A stretch of 64,000 nucleotides of DNA from Macrocystis pyrifera (lineage: Eukaryota > Sar > Phaeophyceae > Laminariales > Laminariaceae), in contig JASSKH010000023.1 in assembly GCA_031763025.1 (NCBI GenBank), positions 3,251,501 to 3,315,500 of the forward strand. The letters run 5' to 3'. The first letter of the stretch is position 1, and every line of letters starts with the position of its first letter. The position numbers and the translations under genes were made by a program. The notes under the pieces are model-generated. The model saw only the letters and a list, made by a program, of their open reading frames with translations, searched no databases and was not told where the DNA came from. This document shows, in pieces, positions 55,576-64,000 of the stretch.

Positions 55576-57520
55576 TTCGGAGTCGCCTCTTCTCCACAAC
55601 GTTATAGAAGTGGTAGGATACGACTTTTTTTCCGGTTTGAGGTGCGCGATGTGTTTCAGTTATCATGTGCATCTGACTGTATTGATATTATTTTATTTCA
55701 CCATATTTTTCCCCCGGAGGTATTCGTTCGCTCCAGTTTTTTGGAGCCTGTCCTGCGACGACGGACTCAATATTTAGGGCATGAGTTCATGTGAGACCAA
55801 CAACAACGGTATGGGATTCGGGGAATGCCATGTGATCCCCCCCCTCCGTGTGGTTCCAGCATTATGGGACGATATACTGGTATTATTGAATACGCCCAAA
55901 ACTCTACCCTAAACACGCTACGTACATCCCTCACCTCCAACCCCCCGCCAACCCCTGCCCTGCTATTATACCCGAAGGAACTTTGTCCGGCGAAATTCCA
56001 GCAAAAAAAAAAGGTACCAGCAACATGCTCGCCTATATTAAAAACGACTCACGTACGTACGCAGTTTCCCCCGTTTTCTATACTACTGCAGTATAAACCA
56101 GGTATCCCCCATGCTGGTATAATCATTTTCGCGCCGTGTCTTAAGTGCTCACCCTAAACTTAACCCAGTCGTCAAGCTCGAGAAGCAATTCTGTCTGTCG
56201 AACGCGACGGGAGCCCATCGCCGCGAGCTCCTGGTCATCATATAACTCAAAGTTCTCCTCCTCCTCCTCCTCCTCCTCGTCGTCCTCGTCTATCCCTGGC
56301 GGAAGCTGTTTAGACAAAGGACCACACGGGGGGGTAGGAGGTTGTGTGGGTAATTCTCGTTAAAAAAAAACCAACAGTACACCAAACAAAAAAAAAAAAT
56401 GAAAACGATTGTGAGTTTCCTTTCCGCATTTCTTATGAGAGAGCTCAGCGGAATCCAAAGCGAACGACGAAATCATGGGAGCGAGCGACAACACATGCTG
56501 TTCAAAATACTGTACCTCTTCCACCCTGAGATTGCCGACAAGAAGCATGAGGGCCAGAGGGCTGACCGGCGACGTGTTGCTCATCACGAAATTGCTCGCC
56601 GTCCGCGTCATTTCACCTGATGCACGCAGACAAAAAAAAAGAAGAAAGAAAAATCAAAACGAATAAAAAAAAAACAAGAGGAGGGAGGAGGAGGAGGAGG
56701 AGGAGGAGGAGGAGATCGCTATCAGTCGAAAGGGGGCAATTGGCACTAGCACTCCGTGCGGAAACAGAAGGAGCGGTTAGACATTAATATGAAGACCAAG
56801 CGGTCCTTACATTCACGCCGAGAGCGGTAGTGGTGTTTTACGGCTCGGACCAGCTTCGACAAAGTACTCGATAGTCCAAGCCACACTATGATAGTACCTT
56901 CCGCGCTATGGCGGGGGGGGGGGGGGGGGGGGGGGGGGGGCATGCTTAAGTCATCAGAACTCACGAAGGACCGAAAACCATGCAATGATTGCTGTGTGCA
57001 ACACACCATGTTCGGTCATGATTACTATGTTCCTGGAGGGTAGCTTACCAACTTACAACAGTGGTGGTCCCTCTGCAATGCCGGTATGTGCCAGGCTAAT
57101 TTACAGGCATTATAGCGGACATGGGCCTTATTGCGCACACTGTCACAAAGTCTATGCCGAGCGACTTCGCCGGCAATATACAACCGGCACTACAGATGGA
57201 CACCTACTACAACCCTAACCCTCAACCAGTCAGACCCAATTAGCCATTGGCTGCATGGCTTAATTCCCTTTGTCTCGCACATAGCGTGTCAACCATTTTC
57301 TCGAATTCCCCTTGTCTCGTACACAGTGTGTGTCAACCATTTCCTCGAATTCCCTTTCTGTCGTACACAGCGTGTCAACCATTTTCTCGAATACGTGTTC
57401 AAGCTCTACGAGTACTGCCACACTACCTCTTCATGACACCATGCTTCCCAAGACATTTCCCATGAAAGTTGGGGTTTTAGGGGCAGGGTTATAGTGTTCA
57501 AAGTCAAGTGTACCTCATAC
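55576..57520. other. No gene seen; microsatellites and a G tract
   Basis: (CTC)n at 56,255-56,278, (GGA)n at 56,680-56,712 and an uninterrupted G tract at 56,911-56,940. 57,255-57,390 holds about four copies of a 45-bp unit (tttctcgaattccctttgtctcgtacacagtgtgtcaacca type). Confidence 0.5.
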
Positions 57521-57524
57521 CTCG

Positions 57525-57770
57525 CACAGATCATCTACAGATCATTCCCAAATCTTGATCTAGGTCTCTCAGGGCAGATGTATTCCTGACCTCCATGACC
57601 TAGCTCATGTTGCCGGGTGGGAGCTGTACAATTTGCATGATCTACAGTAGGACATGTTCCCTGGGTTGGATCTGTACTGTGCAGATCCTGCACAACATCT
57701 CACAACAGCAGGTGAGGATCTAGATCATCTGTATGATCTATCTGTAGATGGCATGTCCGAGGCATGGTAT
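57525..57770. repeat. GATC-rich repeat copy
   Basis: Contains gacctagctcatgttgccgg, gtgggagctgta, gatctgtactgtgcagatcc and gatctagatcatctgtatga; it matches the reverse complement of 58,680-58,870 and 63,240-63,440. Confidence 0.8.
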
Positions 57771-58026
57771 AGTTTAACCAGCTGGGCCAAACGTCTAGAA
57801 GGTCCTCAAAAGGGGAGAAGCGATGGCGCACATAATCTCTGGGCGGAGCAAAACTTCGAAGGCATCACCGGCGACCAATCTAGTAGTGGAGCTTTCTTGG
57901 GCAGCCGAGCAAAAATAGCCCCCCCTCCCCCCCCTTCCCCCATTATATGTGGGTTGGGTTGGCGTCGGTTGGCAACGACACTGTAAAACATGCCGCTCAC
58001 TACGTGAGCTAGACATCCAGGGTACC

Positions 58027-58060
<34 letters not shown>

Positions 58061-58325
58061 GCGGTCGCCCACAGCTGGTCGTCTAGTTAGATCATTTGTG
58101 CGAAGTAAAGTACCTTTACTCTGCACAAGGGAATTGATCGTATCACGTAGTGTTCAAGGTACGGCACCCAAGAGGCAGTTACATAGTACTCCCATTGCTG
58201 TCTCTGGAAGTGGCCACACCAGAAATTAAACTAACTCATTGAAGCTGTCATCCATATGCAAGTCCGCCTCACAAGCGGTTCTTAGTAGGATGCAGCTCAC
58301 CCTTCATGCGACTCGCCGGACACCT

Positions 58326-58470
58326 CACGGCGCTTCGCGCTTGGTGCAAGCAATGTCTGCCTGGTCGGTGAAAACCCGACATGCTCCGTCCCGGCATTGT
58401 AGGGATGCGAGGGTCTATGGTCATACGACTACGGCCATGCATGAGATCGAGTACATCTCTCCTATCGAGT

Positions 58471-58540
<70 letters not shown>
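58326..58540 (+). mobile_element. Poly(C)-ended repeat, form A (A6), with 69-C tail
   Basis: The longest form A copy: gcttcgcgcttggtgcaagc, aatgtctgcctggtcggtga, acatgctccgtcccggcatt, gtagggatgcgagggtctat, gactacggccatgcatgaga, tcgagtacatctctcctatc, gagta then C from 58,472 to 58,540. tcgagtac occurs twice before the tail, as if the 3' end had been copied twice. Confidence 0.9.
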
Positions 58541-58621
58541 TGTGTAAAAAAATAATGGAGGCATTGAAAATGTCTGCCAGATCACTCTCCCACCCACCCC
58601 ACTCACTATTACAGTATGTTC

Positions 58622-58870
58622 ACACCTCGGAGATATCATCTACAGATAGATCATCCACATCCTAACTTGCCGTTACAATGAGATAATGTGCAGGATCTGT
58701 ACAGCACAGATCAAACTCGGGAATCATGTCCTACAGTATCATGCAGATTACACAGCTCCCACCCGGTAACATGAGCTAGCTCGTACAGATCAGGAATACA
58801 TCTTTTCTGGAAGATCTAGATCATGAACTGCGGGAATCGATGATCTGTAGATGATCTGCCTAAGGTGCGC
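58622..58870. repeat. GATC-rich repeat copy
   Basis: Contains gatctgtacagcacagatca, tcatgcagattacacagctc, ccacccggtaacatgagcta and gggaatcgatgatctgtaga. Confidence 0.8.
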
Positions 58871-58998
58871 AATATTTGGCCCTTTTTACAACTGCGACCA
58901 CCGCTTCCGGGATATATAACCCGCGTGAGAACAGAGTAGAGTACCAAAACCCTCTTCTGTGGGACCGCAGTCTCTTTAGATCAGTTTTGGGGACAGAC

Positions 58999-59108
58999 TA
59001 TTACGGGGGACCGTAGTAAATAGGACCAAAATTTTGTTAGTAAAAATAGGTAAATATATAGGTTTTTATGTATACCATAGGTCCTGTTAACTATGGACCC
59101 CCGTAATA
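58999..59108 (+). mobile_element. 110-bp element copy k
   Basis: tattacgggggaccgtagta to aactatggacccccgtaata, forward. Confidence 0.9.
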
Positions 59109-59295
59109 CTTAGAATTAGAGTGGTCCCTGTTTGCCCCAAAAGGGCCGACAGCAGCAGATTGCCGTCAGGTAGCTCGACTTCAAAGGAGGGTTGGAGTTG
59201 AATTGAAGACAGAGAGAGAAAAGACACACAAAAAAAACATACATTGAAAAAATGGGTAGAACAACACACTATTTTTTTTCCCCCCAGCAGTGCTA

Positions 59296-59330
59296 CGTAT
59301 GTATGTATGTATGTATGTATGTATGTATGT
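59296..59330. repeat. (GTAT)n microsatellite
   Basis: About eight to nine tandem gtat units. Confidence 0.95.
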
Positions 59331-59471
59331 GCACGCGTGGCTCGAGCAACAAGAGGCAAGAGAAGAGACAAGACAGCAGCCCGACGGGGTACGGACATGC
59401 AAAAACAGAACAGAAAAAAAAAAAGCGAACGCCGCCGTTGTCCATCCACCCGCCCCGTTCGCTACAGGGAG

Positions 59472-59560
59472 AGGCACGCACCGAAGGCTATGAACTCCGT
59501 CTGCCCGCCAGAGTTCGGCTGCGCCAGCCTCTGGCTGCGAGCTGCATTGATCGAGGACAT
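59472..59560 (-). CDS. Candidate first exon, unknown product
   Basis: On the minus strand ATG begins MSSINAARSQRLAQPNSGGQ, continues TEFIAF and meets a good donor (CCTTCG|GTGCGTGCC). The segment is short and no second exon was placed. Overlapping frames on the other strand are also open, so support is weak. Confidence 0.25.
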
Positions 59561-60781
59561 GTGCAGCTGGTCTTACCAAAGACGGGCAGCCGGACAGGCC
59601 AGGCGACAAAAAACAGACGAAAAAGCAAACAAACAAACAAACAAACAAAGCCAGTCGAGGGCAAGGAAAGGGACGAGCGGGGCAAAATACAGGAATATCA
59701 GGAATCGACGAGGGCCTTTCTCTATTGTGTCCCCAGATACCCGTTGAACGAAAAGCGGCGGCGCGTTTTTCGCCCATCAAGAAAACTGATGCGCGAGCGC
59801 ACGTGTGAGTGTATCTACTGCAGTACACGTTTACTGCAGCAGCCGCGATCGCAAAGCCAAAACCCCGCGCGGTGCAGGCGCAGCAGTAGCGTAGCTCTCC
59901 GCATTTTCCGCCTATCACGGTTCGTCCACCTTCACCCTATAGCACCATCTTAGTATCTCAAGAACGCGAAATCGACAGCCGCTTCCACCGCCGCCGTCGC
60001 CGAACCCGAAGAATAAATAAACGAGCGAAAGCGACATAAATAATTTCCAACAATATGAAATGATTCACAGGTTTGAGATAACAGATATACGCGCAGGCAG
60101 CAAGCAGTCTGCTGATCATCTACAGGTGTGAGATACAGATACGCGCAGGCAGCAGTCTCTGCCGATATGCTACCCTCGTGCAACGCCATCATATTCGATG
60201 ACGCGACATCAACCACCCCGCCTTTTGCTATCGCCACCGCCGCCGCCGCACCCGAAAAAAAAAAAAAAAAAAAAACGCTTACAAAAATTCGGGCAGGAGC
60301 GGCAGCAATGATCCAACAAAAATACATATGGACACACGACGCGTGTATTTTTTCGGCCAAAAACCATTTCTGAACCGACCGGGCTCCTCAACCCCGACAT
60401 TGTTCAACTACCATTCTTTTTAACAAATACTGTTGATACTACAGCAGTATATTTCTCGTGATGTAATATATATATATATTGTATATACAGCTATGTAGGC
60501 TTTGGGATAGTTCATCGGCGATGTGCACCCTTTTTTTTTTTAGCTCAAAAAAATAAATTTATTTTTCGTGAGGTACATACACAGCTAAGCTCCCTTCACC
60601 CTTTTGGTACTACTGCAGTCCCGTAGGCTTACGTGAGCGAGCAGCCTCACAAAAAATAGTGCTCTGCTACCCCTGCGGTGTCATGTGTCACACCGACCTA
60701 CACCGATAACGACAACACACATACCACCTGGGACGAGTTTCTGAGCCGGTTCTCAACGTACGACACAAGGGGGGGGGGGAA

Positions 60782-60846
<65 letters not shown>
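60782..60846. repeat. 65-base G homopolymer
   Basis: Uninterrupted G, preceded by a separate shorter G tract (60,769-60,779). Confidence 0.9.
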
Positions 60847-60849
<3 letters not shown>

Positions 60850-61473
60850 GCAACCAAAATGTTGGCTCGCTGTTGGAAAGAAAGTCTCCGCGAGATGTTC
60901 TCCATAGGTTTTTCATAGACAGACAGACACATCGCTCCGCTTTTGCACTCACTCACTCTCTCCCCGTTTTGCTCAGATAACCCCGCTTCAGAAATTGGCC
61001 GGGGGGTGGGGGGGGGGGGGGGGGGGGGAGTGTTATCTCGCGTGCTACAGGGTTTAGTAAAGATAAGGTCTTGCAAATAGGGCAATATACACAGACGAGG
61101 CTTGCTAGCCTGCTGAAACAAAACGTCTCGCGTATTCGGTAACACGCACCTGGGCCGTGTGTCCGCCCAGCGTTTTGAAGTTCGTCCCCCCCGGCCGACG
61201 CATCGCAACATTGGGGTACAAACCGGCGCACAGCACGCTGGACAAGAGAGAAACACATCGCGGCCGTGGCTGTTGCACGAGTGGCTCCTGGCGGGGAAGA
61301 TCAAACGATTTCGGAGACACCAGAGGGCGGGGGGAGGGGGGGGGGGGCGTACGGGGTAGGGGGGTGCGGGCGACAAGCGATCAAACCGTGTCATATATAT
61401 CGGCGGGGTCGGGGGTAGGGGCGGAGGGCGGATAGGGGGTTATGACCACGGGTTAGATATCAGGGAAATGAGC

Positions 61474-61582
61474 TATTACGGGAGACCACAGTAAATAGGA
61501 CCAGATATTGTTAGTAAAAATAGGTAAATATATAGGTCTTGATGTACGCCATAGGTCCTATTAACTATGGACCCCCGTAATA
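61474..61582 (+). mobile_element. 110-bp element copy l
   Basis: tattacgggagaccacagta to aactatggacccccgtaata, forward, flanked by agc/gcg. Confidence 0.9.
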
Positions 61583-61584
61583 GC

Positions 61585-61890
61585 GTGAGAACATCATCAT
61601 CATCACATCATCACAATCATCACCACTATCATCACCGTCACCAGGACAATCGTGATCATTCGCACCATAATCATCATCCTTGCCAATATCATCACAATCA
61701 TCATAATCGTTATCATCATAATCGTTAACATCATAATCGTTAACATCATAATCGTTATCGTCATAATCGTTATCATCATAATCGTTATCATCGAAAATCA
61801 TCATCACAATCACCTTAACCATCAGAATCATCATATAGTCATCGCAATCATCATCATAACCGTCATCGGCACCATCACAATCACGAAAAA
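61585..61890. repeat. ATC/ATAATCGTT minisatellite
   Basis: Starts as catcatcatc, becomes a 12-bp unit (cataatcgttat/aaca) repeated about seven times, then decays to catcatcacaatc. Open on both strands (Asp/Asn/Tyr or Ile/Thr/Met), an effect of composition. It lies between two oppositely oriented 110-bp elements. Confidence 0.9.
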
Positions 61891-61916
61891 ATTCAGTGAC
61901 GCCCACGAGCGGTAGC

Positions 61917-62027
61917 TATTACAGGGGGCCACAGTTAATAGGACCTACGGTAAACTCAAAAACCTATATATTTTATCCAATTTTTGCTAACAATATTTGG
62001 TCCTATTTACTATGGTCCCCCGTAATA
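61917..62027 (-). mobile_element. 110-bp element copy m
   Basis: tattacagggggccacagtt to ttactatggtcccccgtaata, reverse. Confidence 0.9.
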
Positions 62028-62846
62028 GCCTTCTTCCCCCAATGCGGATATTCGGAGCCGAGTTCAATTCGAAAAATTACACCAAAAAAAAGAGGAAATA
62101 TTTTTTTTGCACCATCAATCGCTGCCGTTCCCACCAATCGCGCAGCAGGCACATCGACCATGATACCGCCGTTGCAAACCAAGCACCCGCAAAAAAACAA
62201 GAAAGCACTGTTTCGCTTCAACAAAACAAAATATTTGCAGGCACGCCATATCGATAGACTAGGCACCCCTGAAACCCCGACCCCAGCATACATCTCGCCC
62301 TCGCTCCCTCCCTCCACACCGCGGTGCACTATCTCTACAAACTCCGCCGTGTATGTGTACGGCAAGGTGCGAGCAAAATCAAACACACACGAATACGAGC
62401 ACGAGTGCACGGGTGAAGCTACCACCCTCCGCTCCTTAAATTAGCCACTTTGCAACACTCCATCTCCCGATTTGGGGACAAACTACAGTAGTATTACATT
62501 TGACAGCGGAGCAGAATCATTTTCCTGCAGTTTTGCCGAGGGGTTACGTTGACCCTTTACAGATAGTTTTTCACCCACGAGTGTGGAGACTAAATAAATC
62601 ACTTGGAAATAGTGTGAAATCACGTTTGCAGCAGTAAAAAAGGGTGATTCATTCCTCTTGAAACCCCCCCAGAAACTGCGAGCGAAACAATGAAAAAAAC
62701 GTTGTTTTCGTCAACCGATAACGAGCAACAGCGTGAGCGCCCAGCAGCACGAGTGCATAACACTATGTTGCGCCCCGCGCCGTACGACTCCTTTTACTTT
62801 CAACCATTGTGACTCCGACGCCCAACCATTGTATCATTCCCCCAAT

Positions 62847-62992
62847 CGCGCACTGGCCGTCGCTGTAACCGTCAGAAGTTTTTTTTTTTTCATCGTCACT
62901 GTTCCCCTCTGAAAAGTGTAGGGATATCAGAGGGGAAGATAGACGATAAAAAAAAAAAAAACTTTGACGGTTACAGCGACGGCCACTGCGAG
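62847..62992. repeat. Hairpin-forming inverted repeat, about 145 bp
   Basis: cactggccgtcgctgtaacc with gtcagaagt on the left pairs with acttt.gac and ggttacagcgacggccac(tg) on the right. Inside, oligo(T) faces oligo(A) and cccctctga faces tcagagggg. Confidence 0.85.
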
Positions 62993-63179
62993 AGAGTGGG
63001 GGATGATGCAAGGTCGGTGTCCTACAGCAGCCAAACAACCGCAAGGAGATCTGCGGCACAGGCGGCGCAACGTGATCCTAATTATACCATCACACCCGTA
63101 TTTGCTGGGGCGCTTCACTCAGCTCGTGGGCGGTTGACAACACCAAAAGTTACAAATCATTGCCTTCACGCCTCGGACA

Positions 63180-63445
63180 TATCATGATCTATCTATCTAT
63201 CTATATGTCTATCTGCAGTAGATGATCTAGTTCCTCACCTGCCGCTGCAAGAGGGTTGTGCAAGATCTGTATAGTAACAGATCATCCTACCCAGCAAACA
63301 TGTGCTACAACAGTATATAGATAGATCACGGCAGATTATACGGCTCCCACCCGGCAACATGATCTATCTGATCTATCCGATCTATCTGCCTTGAATTATC
63401 CGGATCAATGCGTGGGAATCGATAAATCTGCAGATGATCTGTCAG
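63180..63445. repeat. GATC-rich repeat copy with (ATCT)n
   Basis: Starts with tctatctatctatct, then gtagatgatcta, caagatctgtatagtaacag, ctcccacccggcaacatgat, gggaatcgataaatctg and gatgatctgtcag. Confidence 0.8.
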
Positions 63446-63484
63446 TGATCTGTACAATTGTTTTCGTCGCCATCTAGGGGTCAC

Positions 63485-63722
63485 AAAGGGAGTACTACTG
63501 TATGTAGTCTCTGCACACACCAGTCGTACGCCGCGGGCAGTCCCAGCCCCTTGAGCTCCCTCTCCACCTGGCCGCAGATGTCCCAGATCATGCCCAGGGT
63601 AGACGCGCTCAGGTGGCCCCTTCTCGCCAGCGCCGAGGCGGCCCCCATCCCGCCGTGGGCCTTGGCTTGAGCGTGTCCCTCCAGCGCTCGGAGAAGCGCG
63701 ATCAAGTCGCTCTCCGAACCCT
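63485..63722 (-). CDS. Candidate exon of an unrecognised protein
   Basis: After an acceptor (ttttggtgcag) the minus frame reads GSESDLIALLRALEGHAQAK, then AHGGMGAASALARRGHLSAS, TLGMIWDICGQVERELKGLG, LPAAYDW. A possible donor is GACTG|GTGTGTGC near 63,520; the frame otherwise runs on a little further. Composition and helical periodicity look like a genuine folded protein. I do not recognise the family. The upstream intron would contain the G tracts at 63.78-63.9 kb. Confidence 0.5.
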
Positions 63723-63845
63723 GCACCAAAAGTTTCCGAAAAAAAAAAATCAAAATAAAACAAACACAACGGGGTGGGGAGGGGGGGGGGTGGTCAGAGC
63801 GCTAGTGATAGGTTATAGGGGCGCTCGGTTCGACTTGACTTACTT

Positions 63846-63848
<3 letters not shown>

Positions 63849-63877
<29 letters not shown>

Positions 63878-63887
63878 ATGGGAGGAG
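63849..63887. repeat. 39-base G homopolymer and following GGA-rich tract
   Basis: Uninterrupted G followed by gggaggagcaggaggaggag-type sequence to the end of the window. Confidence 0.9.
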
Positions 63888-64000
63888 CAGGAGGAGGAGG
63901 AGAAGCGCGGGGGGGGGGGGAGGGAGGGCAAGGAGGAGGAGGGGGAGGGGAAGAGGGATAGGAGGAGCAGGAGGAGGGAGGAGGGACGAGGCCACCTGAA

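Noticed and set aside
59181-59953. Long frames on both strands over 59.2-59.95 kb
   Set aside because: They run through (GTAT)n and (AAAC)n microsatellites and oligo(A) tracts and have no domain character; only a short exon candidate inside was kept at low confidence.
61565-61906. Asp/Asn/Tyr-rich minus-strand frame (113 codons)
   Set aside because: It is a translation of the 12-bp minisatellite and is equally open on the other strand.

Overview
This is nuclear eukaryotic DNA with few genes and many repeats. No operons, rRNA genes or convincing tRNA genes were seen. Two multi-exon genes on the minus strand can be rebuilt because their GT-AG exon junctions keep phase and restore known protein domains. 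Introns run from about 90 bp to over 5 kb and are full of mobile elements. The layout would fit a large stramenopile or brown-alga-type genome, but that is inference; no marker gene fixes the taxon.

Region by region. 1-14,000 has no clear host gene. It holds diverged tandem repeats (2.0-2.1, 2.2-3.4, 6.1-7.1 and 8.66-8.82 kb), a roughly 1.45 kb imperfect palindrome (9.85-11.3 kb) related to the window's first 400 bases, and one weak exon candidate (402-857). 14,103-20,447 (minus) is a ten-exon SLC17-type anion/phosphate transporter of the major facilitator superfamily. 21.1-28.35 kb is a nest of Ty3/Gypsy chromoviral retrotransposon pieces. One is a nearly complete but internally deleted element (24,725-28,342) with two LTRs and a 4-bp target duplication. 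30,647-49,829 (minus) is a second gene joining a FAIM-like beta domain, a PX domain, a PDZ half and a long Pro/Gly-rich acidic-ended tail. 49.9-64 kb is again mostly repeats, plus isolated exon candidates (53.9-54.5, 59.5 and 63.5-63.7 kb).

Repeats dominate. There is (i) a 110-bp palindromic-ended family with 13 copies, three of them in tandem; (ii) a short repeat family in two related forms whose 3' end runs into long poly(C), up to 69 bases; (iii) a GATC-rich family; (iv) a roughly 17-unit satellite; and (v) several hairpin-forming inverted repeats, one with 200-bp arms that are almost identical. G/C homopolymers reach 74 bases. Conserved exons of both host genes carry single-base indels, two of the three inside homopolymers, which points to consensus error or recent decay.

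The transporter should act at a membrane on organic anions or phosphate. The FAIM-PX-PDZ protein should link phosphoinositide membranes (PX) to a peptide ligand (PDZ). These roles follow from the families, not from any evidence in this window.
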